Assembly: GCF_013248905.1 (NCBI RefSeq)
Contig: NZ_JABRVS010000001.1
Span: 62,001-126,000, forward strand
DNA: 64,000 nt
Source of the DNA: Shewanella sp. VB17
GTDB taxonomy: Bacteria > Pseudomonadota > Gammaproteobacteria > Enterobacterales > Shewanellaceae
Direction of reading: 5' to 3'
This document shows positions 1-9,135 of this stretch, in pieces. A program made the translations under genes and the position numbers. How positions within the stretch are numbered: position 1 is the first letter of the stretch; each line of letters opens with the position of its first letter. The notes beneath the pieces are model-generated. The model was given only the letters and a program-made list of their open reading frames with translations, was not told the origin of the DNA and did not search any database.

Positions 1-339
1 GGCCACCTTATCGAAATGTGTCAGGGAGCAAAACTCAATGCCAGAATAGCGATCCCTTCACTGCCATTACTTCCTCAGACTGAAAAATATCTGCAACTTG
101 GGTGTATCCCCGGTGGAACCCATAGAAATTTCGAAAGCTATTGCGAACATCTGCCTCTACTTACTGATACTGAAAAAGCCATCATCTGCGATCCTCAAAC
201 CAGTGGCGGCTTACTGATTGCAGTGTCTAACGAAGCTGAAAATGAGGTTATTGCGCTACTTAAGCAACATGGCATCCAAGCTAATGGTATCGGATCACTG
301 ACTCATGCAGAACAATCAAGCCTAGTGGAACTGACTTAA
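1..339 (+). CDS. selD: Selenide, water dikinase (selenophosphate synthase), C-terminal part only
   Basis: The reading frame is already open at base 1, so only the last 112 residues are present. SelD makes selenophosphate from selenide and ATP in the cytoplasm, the selenium donor for selenocysteine and 2-selenouridine. The motif CDPQTSGGLLIAV near the end is characteristic of the C-terminal AIRS/PurM-type domain of SelD. The next gene, 17 bases on, is mnmH, which uses selenophosphate; this pairing is common and supports the call. Confidence 0.93.
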   Translation, partial: GHLIEMCQGAKLNARIAIPSLPLLPQTEKYLQLGCIPGGTHRNFESYCEHLPLLTDTEKAIICDPQTSGGLLIAVSNEAENEVIALLKQHGIQANGIGSLTHAEQSSLVELT

Positions 340-355
340 TGCAATTGGTATATTA

Positions 356-1459
356 ATGAACAGCAATATCATCCCTAAAGAAGCCTATCAAGCAATCATG
401 CTCAACGGACACCCAATGCTGGACGTTCGAGCACCAATCGAATTCAATAAAGGCGCATTTCCCTCAAGTAGTAACTCCCCGCTGATGCAAGATAGTGAGC
501 GTCAACGTGTAGGTACTTGCTATAAAAAACAAGGACAAGAGGCCGCAATTGCACTAGGACACTCGCTCGTTCAAGGAAAAATAAAACAACAAAGGGTCGA
601 TGCGTGGCTAGCTTTCATAAACCAATACCCTAATGCGTACCTCTACTGCTTTCGTGGTGGGCTCAGATCGCAACTCTCTCAACAATGGCTTAAAGAAGCC
701 GGTATCGATATACCTTATGTTGAAGGTGGCTATAAAGCCATGCGCCAATACCTTATTGATACTATAGATAATGCCCACCCTAAGCAGCCAGTCTTTATTC
801 TTAGCGGCATCACTGGAAGTGGTAAGACAGACTTCCTACTTAACCGTTCAGAAGCGATAGATCTCGAAGGTTATGCCCATCATAGAGGCTCAAGTTTTGG
901 CTGCTATCATGAAGCTCAACCTTCACAAATTAACTTTGAAAATCAATTAGCCATTGCTCTACTTAAACATCACAATAGGAACGAAAAATGCTTACTGATA
1001 GAAGATGAAAGTTTTTTAATTGGCCGCTCTGCGATCCCAAAGTCTTTCTATGAGGGAATGCAAACTGCAAATATTCTCGTGTTAGACGAATCTGAAGAAG
1101 CACGATTAACCCGCCTACTTAATGAATACGTCCATAAAATGCATTCTGGTTATGTCGAACGCTTAGGTGAGGAGGCGGGCTTTTCTGCTTTTTCTCTTTA
1201 CTTGACTCAAAGCATCACCAGTATAAGAAAACGACTTGGTAATCAACTGCATAATGAATTTCAATCAATCATAGCTTATGCATTAAACGCGCAATTACAG
1301 CAAAATAATACCCTTGCTCATTTGGAATGGATCTCGCTACTGCTCACTCGATATTACGACCCTATGTATCGATACCAACTCGAACAAAAAAAAACAAGAG
1401 TGATATTTAAAGGTTCCCACCAAGCCATCCACCAATGGTTAAATGACTATCAAAAATAA
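356..1459 (+). CDS. mnmH: tRNA 2-selenouridine synthase
   Basis: MnmH (SelU/YbbB) replaces sulfur by selenium at the 2-thiouridine wobble base of some tRNAs, through a geranylated intermediate. The protein has an N-terminal rhodanese domain (about residues 12-130) with the catalytic cysteine at position 98 in YLYCFRGGLRS, followed by a P-loop domain whose Walker A motif GITGSGKT is at 151-158. Its 367 residues match the family. It directly follows selD and probably shares its transcript; a hairpin follows the stop codon. Confidence 0.96.
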   Translation: MNSNIIPKEAYQAIMLNGHPMLDVRAPIEFNKGAFPSSSNSPLMQDSERQRVGTCYKKQGQEAAIALGHSLVQGKIKQQRVDAWLAFINQYPNAYLYCFRGGLRSQLSQQWLKEAGIDIPYVEGGYKAMRQYLIDTIDNAHPKQPVFILSGITGSGKTDFLLNRSEAIDLEGYAHHRGSSFGCYHEAQPSQINFENQLAIALLKHHNRNEKCLLIEDESFLIGRSAIPKSFYEGMQTANILVLDESEEARLTRLLNEYVHKMHSGYVERLGEEAGFSAFSLYLTQSITSIRKRLGNQLHNEFQSIIAYALNAQLQQNNTLAHLEWISLLLTRYYDPMYRYQLEQKKTRVIFKGSHQAIHQWLNDYQK

Positions 1460-1465
1460 CATCAA

Positions 1466-1489
1466 AATAGCCCTTATCTGAGGGCTATT
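1466..1489. terminator. Hairpin between convergent mnmH and MFS gene
   Basis: A perfect 9-bp stem (aatagccct / agggctatt) with a 6-base loop lies 7 bases after the mnmH stop and overlaps the stop codon of the convergent transporter gene. The sequence after it is only moderately T-rich, so a bidirectional terminator is the likely role but termination strength is uncertain. Confidence 0.6.
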
Positions 1490-2777
1490 CTCGTTGAAAT
1501 TTTTTCAACCAAAAATGGATAACTGCACGACGAAAAAAGGACTTTCTGACACAAATAAAAATAAACACTAGCAGATTACTAAAAGCTAATAGCATAAATA
1601 ACTCAGTGATCTGCCACATCAATACCTGTAAAAGTAACATAGCTAAAAGTGCTGAGGAGATCATAAAAAGTGCATTAAGAATATTATTTGCAGCAATCAC
1701 ACGAGCACGCTCATTGACCTGAGCATTTGACTGAATAAAGCTATATAAAGGGACAATATAGATCCCCGCGCTCACACCTACCATAAAGAGATCAAACATA
1801 AGTCGATAATGACCTGAATCAGCAATAAAGTGGCTAGCGCTAAACACCATATCACTCGAGCTTGGTACGGCCAACGCAAAATCAATACCAAATAGGGTGA
1901 GTCCCAACAAACCTAGTGGCACAACCCCTAATTCAACTTTCCCTTTCGATAAACGCACTGAAGTCAATGAGCCCAGTGCAATACCGAGCGAAAAAAGCGC
2001 TAATAATACAGACACCACACTTGGTTCTGAAAATAAAAATATACGAGTAAAATTAGGAAATTGTGTTAAATACGTCGCCCCAAGAAACCAAAACCAGCTA
2101 ATGCCTATTATTGCAGCCCAAATTTGTTGATTTTGATAAGCACAGTTAAGGACCTGCCAGTTCCCCTTATGCATTGAAATATCCTTACTCAGAGCTGGAG
2201 GTAAAGAAGGCACCCCCCACGCTGCAACCACGCCAAAGATCGCCAACACGACAACCAAAATGGCACTCACTGTTGTCGCATAATCACTCGACACAATAAT
2301 CCCAGCCCCTAGCGTGCCACACAAAATGGCAAGAAACGTACTCACCTCTACCCACGCATTACCGCGAACCAATTCTGCAGGTGTTAACACTTGCGGCAGT
2401 AATGCATATTTGACTGGACCGAAATAGGCAGATTGAGTTCCCATGAGAAAAAGCAACAGCAGCATAGATAAGTAACTTTGATTCATAATCGCCAATGCAG
2501 CACCAGACATCAGCACAAGCTCCACCAACTTAATCCGCCTGATTAACCAAGCTTTATCTTTAGAGTCAGCAAGATAACCTGCATAGGCTGAAAACAATAA
2601 AAAAGGGAGAATAAACACAGCAGCGGCGATATTAACAAACAAGTCTATCGACATCGGCAACTGTTCAGCACTGGTATAAGCCACCATCAAGATCAGAACA
2701 TTCTTATACACATTGTCATTTAAAGCGCCTAAACATTGGGCGATAAAATAAGGAAGAAAACGTCGACTAAATACCAT
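1485..2777 (-). CDS. MFS transporter, LplT-like
   Basis: A 430-residue inner-membrane protein with about 12 hydrophobic segments and no signal peptide. The start (FLPYFIAQCLGALNDNVYKN) and the internal GPVKYALLPQ segment are typical of the LplT branch of the major facilitator superfamily, which flips lysophospholipids across the inner membrane for re-acylation and is sometimes fused to an acyltransferase. No acyltransferase or acyl-ACP synthetase adjoins it, so the substrate is inferred from family resemblance only. Confidence 0.75.
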   Translation of the reverse strand: MVFSRRFLPYFIAQCLGALNDNVYKNVLILMVAYTSAEQLPMSIDLFVNIAAAVFILPFLLFSAYAGYLADSKDKAWLIRRIKLVELVLMSGAALAIMNQSYLSMLLLLFLMGTQSAYFGPVKYALLPQVLTPAELVRGNAWVEVSTFLAILCGTLGAGIIVSSDYATTVSAILVVVLAIFGVVAAWGVPSLPPALSKDISMHKGNWQVLNCAYQNQQIWAAIIGISWFWFLGATYLTQFPNFTRIFLFSEPSVVSVLLALFSLGIALGSLTSVRLSKGKVELGVVPLGLLGLTLFGIDFALAVPSSSDMVFSASHFIADSGHYRLMFDLFMVGVSAGIYIVPLYSFIQSNAQVNERARVIAANNILNALFMISSALLAMLLLQVLMWQITELFMLLAFSNLLVFIFICVRKSFFRRAVIHFWLKKFQRE

Positions 2778-2888
2778 ACGACCTCAAATTAGTTCTGAAA
2801 TGGAGAACGATAAGTGTGAAAAATCGTATGCGAGGCTATCAACGCCTTTGAAGAGTTCACTTATCAGCCAAAGTTGACAAATATGACA

Positions 2889-3701
2889 TCACTCATTAAT
2901 CAAAATTTGATCCCATTCTAATTGAGGAGAACCTACCACAATAAAATTAGGGTTTTCTAAACTTTCTCTTTCATTATAAGTTAAAGGCCGTAAGTTAATA
3001 TCCATAATTTGACCCCCAGCCTCCTCAACAATAACCTGAGCAGCACCAGTATCCCACTCTCCAGTTGGGCCAATACGCACATAACAATCCGCTTTTCCTT
3101 CAGCAATTAAGCAACTTTTCAAAGCTGCACCACCTAATACGACTAAATCACAATGATTGTCATGATTAAACAATTTAAGTACTGATTTAGGATCCTGACG
3201 ACGACTTACAGCCAGTTTTAAAGTGGGAGTTCTACTCTGAGGTAACTGATGACTCATAATGCGAGATTCTGATTTTTCATCACGTTTATAAGCACCTAAA
3301 CCAGCAATAGCATAATAACAAACTTCAGTCATGGGCACATAAACGATCCCCATAACAGGTCGGTTATGTTCCATTAAGGCAATAATAACCGAAAAATCTC
3401 CACTGCCTGCAATAAACTCACCCGTGCCATCTAAAGGATCAACCAACCAATAACGATCCCAATGCTGACGAGTCGTAAAGGGAATATCAGCATCCTCTTC
3501 TGATAACACGGGGATGTCTGGCGTTAATTCCTGAAGTGCGGCGTTGATTATATTGTGCGCTGCGATATCAGCAGAAGTCACAGGTGTGTTATCCGACTTA
3601 ATTTCTTTTTCAAATATTCCTTTCACATAAATATCACGAATTTTCTTACCCGCAACAATGGCAATTTCAATAGCCTGCTCTACATAATCTTCTGGCTTCA
3701 T
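2889..3701 (-). CDS. cysQ: 3'(2'),5'-bisphosphate nucleotidase CysQ
   Basis: CysQ removes the 3'-phosphate from PAP, the by-product of PAPS use in sulfate assimilation. The inositol-monophosphatase fold is shown by the metal-binding motifs LSEEDAD, WLVDPLDGTGEF and EWDTGAAQVIVEEAGG. Length (270 residues) is normal. It lies upstream, in the direction of transcription, of nothing on its own strand until the MFS gene, and it follows nudE on the same strand with a 67-base gap, a cysQ-nudE pairing common in gammaproteobacteria. Confidence 0.93.
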   Translation of the reverse strand: MKPEDYVEQAIEIAIVAGKKIRDIYVKGIFEKEIKSDNTPVTSADIAAHNIINAALQELTPDIPVLSEEDADIPFTTRQHWDRYWLVDPLDGTGEFIAGSGDFSVIIALMEHNRPVMGIVYVPMTEVCYYAIAGLGAYKRDEKSESRIMSHQLPQSRTPTLKLAVSRRQDPKSVLKLFNHDNHCDLVVLGGAALKSCLIAEGKADCYVRIGPTGEWDTGAAQVIVEEAGGQIMDINLRPLTYNERESLENPNFIVVGSPQLEWDQILINE

Positions 3702-3768
3702 AACTGCTCCAACAGCCTAGTACTACTTAACAGATTTAAAAAGAGTATTAATATTTTGCTTTAAACAA

Positions 3769-4314
3769 TTATAATTTTAGGTATTTTTGAGCTAAAAACA
3801 AGGCACTCACACTTCTTGATTCAGAGAAGTCTTCCTGCTGAAGTAAAGTTTGCCACTGACTTATGGGCCAAGAAACCAACTCTATCGGCTCAGGCTCATC
3901 ACCTTCAAGTTGACTTTCATAGAGATCTTCAGCAATAAATATTTGCATTTTACTGGCAAAATAACCAGGAGCAAGACTGACCTCCATAAGGTGGGTTAAC
4001 TTTCTTGTACCATAACCTATTTCCTCCTGTAACTCTCGATTCGCCGCCTCATGAGCTTCTTCACCTAAGTCAATCAGTCCTTTAGTAAAGCCCAGTTCGT
4101 ATGTGTGAGTTCCTGCTGCATACTCTCTGCCTAATAACAAGGTGTCATGGTTTAATACTGGTACTACCATCACGGCACCACGATTATTGCCCTTCATTCT
4201 TTCATAATGTCGCTCAACATTATTAGAAAATTTCAGATGCACTTGTTCGATTTTAAACAAACGACTCTGGGCAACAATTTCTGCGCCTAGAATTTCTGGT
4301 TTTTTGCCATTCAT
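3769..4314 (-). CDS. nudE: ADP compounds hydrolase NudE (Nudix)
   Basis: NudE hydrolyses ADP-ribose, NADH and related dinucleotides. The full Nudix box, GX5EX7RELXEEXGU, is present at residues 79-101 (GLIDLGEE...NRELQEEIGY). The 181-residue length is normal. It is divergent from yrfG, with 76 bases between the two starts, the same neighbourhood seen in many Shewanella and enteric genomes. Confidence 0.93.
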   Translation of the reverse strand: MNGKKPEILGAEIVAQSRLFKIEQVHLKFSNNVERHYERMKGNNRGAVMVVPVLNHDTLLLGREYAAGTHTYELGFTKGLIDLGEEAHEAANRELQEEIGYGTRKLTHLMEVSLAPGYFASKMQIFIAEDLYESQLEGDEPEPIELVSWPISQWQTLLQQEDFSESRSVSALFLAQKYLKL

Positions 4315-4390
4315 GAAAATCCCTGACTAGAATTGATATTTAAGTATAATCTTACTACATATACTCAAATTTCTTCAAAGAACGCAAACT

Positions 4391-5056
4391 ATGTTTCCTT
4401 GGAATAAAATAGATACCGTTTTACTTGATATGGATGGCACCTTACTTGACCTCCATTTTGATAACCACTTTTGGCTCAACTTAGTCCCACAAGAGTTAAG
4501 TCGTCAAAAAGCAATGACAACTCAAGATGCTGTCAAATTAGTCGAAGTCGCCTATAAAAAGGTATTCGGAACTTTAGAATGGTACAGTCTTGATTATTGG
4601 CAAAAAGAACTCAAATTAGACATTTTAGCGCTGCATAAAACATTAGTAGACAGAATTCAACTAAGGCAAGACAGCATGCCGTTTTTAACCGCATTAGGTG
4701 CTCAAAAAAAATCCCGTATTTTAGTCACTAACGCGCACCCCCACAGCCTAGCTTTAAAGTTGGAACATACCGACCTCGCATTAGGTCTAGATCACATGCT
4801 CTCAAGCCACGAAACAGGTTACCCTAAAGAGCACCCCAACTTTTGGCGACATCTATTTCAACAGTTTTCTTTAGATCCCTGCCAATGTCTATTTATCGAT
4901 GATAGCCAAGTCATTTTACAAGCCGCTAAAGATGCAGGGGTTGGCTATCAACTAGGTATCACCAATCCCGATAGCCAAAAACCAGATAACGTTTTTAGCG
5001 ATTTTCCATCGATTAGGGACTACCACCTTTTACTAGAAGATCTACTAGCAAAATAG
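4391..5056 (+). CDS. yrfG: GMP/IMP nucleotidase, HAD family
   Basis: A haloacid-dehalogenase-type phosphatase of 221 residues. Motif I is DMDGTLLDL at about residues 13-21, motif II is LVTNA, and motif IV is CLFIDDSQ; the HAD Asp nucleophile and the second Asp are intact. YrfG acts on purine monophosphates. Its position divergent to nudE and cysQ agrees with the usual yrfG-nudE layout. Confidence 0.88.
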   Translation: MFPWNKIDTVLLDMDGTLLDLHFDNHFWLNLVPQELSRQKAMTTQDAVKLVEVAYKKVFGTLEWYSLDYWQKELKLDILALHKTLVDRIQLRQDSMPFLTALGAQKKSRILVTNAHPHSLALKLEHTDLALGLDHMLSSHETGYPKEHPNFWRHLFQQFSLDPCQCLFIDDSQVILQAAKDAGVGYQLGITNPDSQKPDNVFSDFPSIRDYHLLLEDLLAK

Positions 5057-5266
5057 TCGGTCTTCGAATGAAGGCTGATATTTTCAAGAGAGTACATTTT
5101 TGATATTTAAATTTGAGCGTCAGGCTAAGTTAGTAATGCCTACCACACTTTTAGCTTATTAAAAACAACCTTTTTACAACAAGCACTTAGGAGTGATAGG
5201 TTAACCAAAAAATAAACAGGAACGTTATCCTGCTACCAATCAATAATCTGTTAGGTTTGGGGTGCT

Positions 5267-5527
5267 GTGAATATAATTCAAATATTGAAAAATAAATTTT
5301 TAAAAAACATAAATGTCAAAAAACTATCTATACCTGGTGACTGTGACGCTATAAAAATTATGCTATTACCAAGTGATGCACCTAGGTTTATTGATAAAGT
5401 ACGTGAACTTGAGATTGATTTAAGATCACTTTTAGATTTAGCTCCTTTAGACGTCGAAGTCATCTCAGTCTTTTGTAATAAGTTAGTCTTTAAGGTGCTG
5501 CAGCCCTTTAAATATAACGGTTTATAG
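5267..5527 (+). CDS. Hypothetical protein, probably cut at its 3' end by the IS
   Basis: An 86-residue frame starting at GTG with no clear ribosome binding site. I do not recognise it. Its composition looks like real coding sequence up to about residue 75 (FIDKVRELEIDLRSLLDLAP and on). The last 10-12 residues lie in DNA that appears to belong to the neighbouring insertion sequence, so the original gene was probably longer and has lost its 3' part. The 210 bases before it, after yrfG, hold nothing I can identify. Confidence 0.4.
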   Translation: MNIIQILKNKFLKNINVKKLSIPGDCDAIKIMLLPSDAPRFIDKVRELEIDLRSLLDLAPLDVEVISVFCNKLVFKVLQPFKYNGL

Positions 5528-6925
5528 ATTATTAGCAGCGCTGGCATGTTCAGTTAACTGCACAAACAGTGTCTCGTTATCTCTTTTAGGCTGTGATCTA
5601 CAAGCATATTCACTTAAGTATCGACACCACTTCCTTAGTTGATTTTTTATTCTATATTCTCGTTCCGATCTCAGTGCTTTTAGAATATCTGGGAGCCAAT
5701 CGTTTGCACATCGAGCAACCTTTTGTGTTGAAATCATCACCTTGTGTATTTCGCCACTCACTTTGGCGATAAAACGCTTGAGTAATAAAGTCAGCATACT
5801 CGCCCAGACTAAGCTCTCAGCGATGGATTTATTTCTTGTGTTGAAGCTTTTTAAGCCGCTATATGATTTTAATTCTTTGAAAAATAGCTCTATTTGCCAA
5901 CGTAGTCCATATAACTCACACACTTTGACTGCAGGGAATTGCTCTCGTTTTAGGTTAGTGATGAGATAACCGATGGCAGATTTTTTTCTATCCCAGAATG
6001 CAATTAATCGGTGTAAACCCGGCTTGTCACTCCATTTCACATCAAGGTCAACAAGTTGATCTTTCTTCAATTTAACTCGCTTCATCTTCTTACCTACTAG
6101 CGCTTTAATGGCTGTTCCTTGGCTATCAAAAGCAGCGATTATATTCGGGTTAATTTGACCGTTAGTCCGCGTGATCACATAACCACCATGTTTGTCAGCC
6201 TGATAGCAGTATTCGATATTAAAGTAACCCGCATCCATAAGTAGCAAGATATCCTTTATTTCAAAAGCAAACGGATTATAGTGCCTCTCACTCTCCGAAT
6301 CTGGTGCAATGCCAAGGTAATTGTAGCCACCCGACATCAAGTCCATGGTCATGTGTAGCTCCATTGCTGCGGGATGAGTCTTGGTAAATCGACCTGGAAA
6401 TTGTTCCGTTAAACCAATATGTAATTTGAGAGAACTTCCATCATGTGCTTCTATCGCCTTAAAAGGGATATTCGCTCGGCAAGGCTTGTTGTAAGGGCTC
6501 AAATAGCCATTTTTTGGCAGCTTGTTCGGTAATAGCTCGAAGCAGTTGAGTTTTTTAAGCTTGTTGTGAAATGGCTTATAATTAATGCTTTTACCATGTT
6601 CAATACATAAATTCTTATGTATATCAGAAAGGTTGATATTTGACCTTGTTCCCAAAGTGTTAAGTAGAGCAAATACCAGCTCCGTCGGTGATATGTTGCG
6701 CATGCGCTGCATAAAACCACACTTTCTAGCTAATTGTGTAATGCTTGTGGCGTTAAGAATACTTGTCAGGCGCTTAGGTATGCAGTTAAACTTCATTTCG
6801 TGCTCTCTCGTGGTTGGATGGATCTTTCACACGAGATATTTGATCATGAGATGAGTACAACCTCCAGTTTTATTCAAAATAACACTGTTTAATCAAAATG
6901 ATACTGGGTGATCCCTTAAGATGCT
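5488..6925 (-). mobile_element. IS4-family insertion sequence (ends approximate)
   Basis: One transposase gene fills most of a segment of about 1.4 kb, the normal size for IS4 elements. The right end, read inward, shows tcttaagggatcaccc; the left end, read inward, shows tctttaaggtgctgcagccc. These are candidate imperfect terminal inverted repeats. I could not find a matching target duplication outside them, so the boundaries may be off by some tens of bases, or the flanks were rearranged after insertion. Confidence 0.6.
5522..6796 (-). CDS. IS4-family DDE transposase
   Basis: A complete 424-residue transposase. The DDE triad is visible: Asp119 in EAHDGSS, Asp188 in LLLMDAGYF and Glu303 in the IS4 signature Y296-x2-R-x3-E-x6-K310 (YGLRWQIELFFKELK). 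The N-terminal region (RLTSILNATSITQLARKCGF) looks like the usual DNA-binding part of this group. No frameshift or stop interrupts it, so the element may still be active. Confidence 0.93.
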   Translation of the reverse strand: MKFNCIPKRLTSILNATSITQLARKCGFMQRMRNISPTELVFALLNTLGTRSNINLSDIHKNLCIEHGKSINYKPFHNKLKKLNCFELLPNKLPKNGYLSPYNKPCRANIPFKAIEAHDGSSLKLHIGLTEQFPGRFTKTHPAAMELHMTMDLMSGGYNYLGIAPDSESERHYNPFAFEIKDILLLMDAGYFNIEYCYQADKHGGYVITRTNGQINPNIIAAFDSQGTAIKALVGKKMKRVKLKKDQLVDLDVKWSDKPGLHRLIAFWDRKKSAIGYLITNLKREQFPAVKVCELYGLRWQIELFFKELKSYSGLKSFNTRNKSIAESLVWASMLTLLLKRFIAKVSGEIHKVMISTQKVARCANDWLPDILKALRSEREYRIKNQLRKWCRYLSEYACRSQPKRDNETLFVQLTEHASAANNL

Positions 6926-6933
6926 ACCTATGA

Positions 6934-7644
6934 GTAGCTGCCAGTATTCATGGTGCATTGGGATTTGGTTTTCCCATGCTATCTACCCCTATTTTAACCT
7001 TGGTCTATGATTTAAAAACAGCCATTTTATTAACTTTATTACCTTCATTGGTCATTATCATTGTGAGTCTTTTAAATTGCTCTGATGTAAAAAAATGGCT
7101 ATTAGAATTTAGGTTAATTATTGGTACAACAACAGCGGGGAGTTTTTTAGGCTCTTGTGTACTTGTTTGGGCTGATCCTGATATTTTAAAAATCGTACTT
7201 GCATGTACTATTTTAATAGTACTATTCTCAAGTAAAATCAAGTTATTTTCGACTTTTCTAAACAAGTATCCAATATTTTTTGCCCTCATAATGGGTGGTC
7301 TTGCAGGTGTTGTGGGGGGAGCGACTAATGCAATAGCACCAATTTTGATGATTTATTTATTAGAAGTCACCAAATCAGCTAAACAAGTAATAGTAGTTTC
7401 TAATATTTGTTTCTTATTGGGTAAGTTGATGCAGGCAACTGTTTTATCATCACAATATTCAATGGGTGAAGTTTTGAACCCTGAAGTATTACTGGTTTTT
7501 ACTATTGCAATTATAGGCTTATTTGTAGGCATAAAGTTGCAGTCGAAAATAGATGAAAAAAGTTATCATGTTTTGATTAAAAATATATTAGTGCTATTTA
7601 TGATAGCTCTTGTATATCAAGGTAGCGGAGACTTTTTTATCTAA
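6934..7644 (+). CDS. TauE/SafE-family membrane protein, 5'-truncated
   Basis: A TauE/SafE (sulfite exporter-like) permease with several hydrophobic segments. The family's first-helix motif is present as SIHGALGFGFPMLSTP, but the frame is closed by TGA at 6931-6933, only about 8 codons before this motif, and no ATG or GTG with a ribosome site precedes it; a TTG at 6958 is the only candidate start. About 15 residues of the first membrane segment are missing. The break lies a few bases from the IS end, so the gene was probably cut by the IS or a linked deletion, and is likely non-functional. Confidence 0.7.
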   Translation, partial: VAASIHGALGFGFPMLSTPILTLVYDLKTAILLTLLPSLVIIIVSLLNCSDVKKWLLEFRLIIGTTTAGSFLGSCVLVWADPDILKIVLACTILIVLFSSKIKLFSTFLNKYPIFFALIMGGLAGVVGGATNAIAPILMIYLLEVTKSAKQVIVVSNICFLLGKLMQATVLSSQYSMGEVLNPEVLLVFTIAIIGLFVGIKLQSKIDEKSYHVLIKNILVLFMIALVYQGSGDFFI

Positions 7645-7694
7645 ATCTAGAGATAAATCACTTGCTGTAATGGTCAAGTTTTTCTGTAGAGATT

Positions 7695-8177
7695 TTAAAA
7701 AGCTTTTTGCCAAAATAAAGCTTTACCCACTTTAGGATCTAACTCAAAGCCGTCAAACCCGAATTTTATATAGGATTTGCATGCTACTTCATTCCCTTCT
7801 AAGACTTCTAGCGTGATTTTACAGCACTCCTTCTCTTTCGCTCTCTCTTCAACCTTAGCCAAGATTAACTGACTAATGCCTAGCCCTCTAAATTCATTAA
7901 CGACAACAACATCGTGAACATTAATAAGAGGTTTACATTTAAACGTTGAAAAGGCTTCAAAGCAATTGGCTAAGCCAGCAGGCTTATCATTCACATAACA
8001 AATTACACTAAATGCATTAGGTACTTTTGATAATTCCAACGCTAGATTTTGTTGAATAAAATCTGATAAAGGTGTGCCACCTCCCATTGGATCTGCGGCA
8101 TAATTATTTAATAGGTAGCCTATATCTTGCGAATGTTGCTCATTTAAATAGTCTGCTATTAATACTTCAATTTTCAT
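7695..8177 (-). CDS. GNAT-family N-acetyltransferase
   Basis: A single-domain acetyltransferase of 161 residues. The acetyl-CoA-binding motif appears as VVNEFRGLGISQLIL (Q/RxxGxG/A form), followed by the usual ITLEVLEGNEVACKSYIKFGF strand-helix pair. The ATG at 8177 is preceded by AGGAA at a 6-base spacing and fits the family N-terminus better than the upstream in-frame ATG at 8237. The substrate cannot be told from sequence. Confidence 0.82.
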   Translation of the reverse strand: MKIEVLIADYLNEQHSQDIGYLLNNYAADPMGGGTPLSDFIQQNLALELSKVPNAFSVICYVNDKPAGLANCFEAFSTFKCKPLINVHDVVVVNEFRGLGISQLILAKVEERAKEKECCKITLEVLEGNEVACKSYIKFGFDGFELDPKVGKALFWQKAF

Positions 8178-8501
8178 TCGTGTTCCTAATGTACGCCCCT
8201 TGGAAAGCGTGAGGTTAAATTGACAACAAATAATCATATACGAGCTTGTTTAATCTAACTAATATCGCTAAAAAAAACAGCTAGTGCAACACATAAACCA
8301 CACTTCATTTACCATGCAATGCTTAACATGGGAGATATCATGGAGTTTTCGGTCAAGCTCTATTCTAGTAATAATCACAATATAAAAGGTTTACCGCAGG
8401 AGTCTCTTGAAATAAATAACATGGCATGATTATTTCACTTTCCTTTAAAAAATTGATGCCAATACGCTAGCAAACTAAAAGTCACATATTATGGGTTATT
8501 A
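8178..8501. other. Intergenic stretch without a recognisable gene
   Basis: About 320 bases between two leftward genes. I see no credible open frame, RNA gene or strong terminator hairpin here. It should contain the promoter of the acetyltransferase gene, but no convincing -35/-10 pair stands out. Confidence 0.5.
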
Positions 8502-9023
8502 TTAGCCTATGGTGAAGTCTTGAGTGGATACCAGTGAAATATTTGGGTGCTTTGACAAAGTAAAGTTATAGTGTTCAATGATTGATAATGCATCCAAATG
8601 AGGTTTGTTGTGGGTTGTATGTGCATCATTTATCAAGGTAACTTGATAGCCTCGACACGCTGCGCTAAACGTTGTTCGATCAATGCAGAATTCCGTTGAG
8701 TAACCACAGATAATGACATGTTCAATGCCTTCTTCATCTAAATAGGCACTCAGGTCTGTATCATGAAATGAGTCTGGGGACTTTTTCCGAATGTTGACAC
8801 CAGACCCTATGAGATTAAAACCAGTAAAAATTTGCCAAGCATGGCTCTCAGGCTCGAGTACTGCCGGAATTTCATGTTGTATAAATACCGTTTTATACTT
8901 GCGTGAGTTAGCACAACTAATAAGTCGACTAATATTTTCAACAACTTTTTCGGATATATACGGCGGATTACTTGAGCCGAAAACTCCATTTTGCGCATCT
9001 ACGACTAAAAGTACTGATTTCAT
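8502..9023 (-). CDS. Isochorismatase-family cysteine hydrolase
   Basis: A 173-residue member of the isochorismatase-like (nicotinamidase-related) superfamily. The catalytic triad positions are visible: Asp9 in LLVVDAQNGVF, a Lys at 80-81 in NIRKKSPDSF, and Cys113 in IICGYSTEFCIDRTTFSA. The start ATG has a good AAGGAG site just upstream. Members hydrolyse diverse amides and ethers, so the substrate is unknown; the gene stands alone. Confidence 0.87.
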   Translation of the reverse strand: MKSVLLVVDAQNGVFGSSNPPYISEKVVENISRLISCANSRKYKTVFIQHEIPAVLEPESHAWQIFTGFNLIGSGVNIRKKSPDSFHDTDLSAYLDEEGIEHVIICGYSTEFCIDRTTFSAACRGYQVTLINDAHTTHNKPHLDALSIIEHYNFTLSKHPNISLVSTQDFTIG

Positions 9024-9135
9024 ACAATCTCCTTTTGAAAGCTAACAGCTTATTGCTCTGAAATTAACTTGTTGACTTTAAGCTTTTGTTATAATTACAT
9101 AAAGCTTAGATAAAATACAGTGCAATTGTAGATGG

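Noticed and set aside
1897..2130. 77-codon frame inside the MFS gene
   Set aside because: Shadow frame on the opposite strand of a clear membrane-protein gene.
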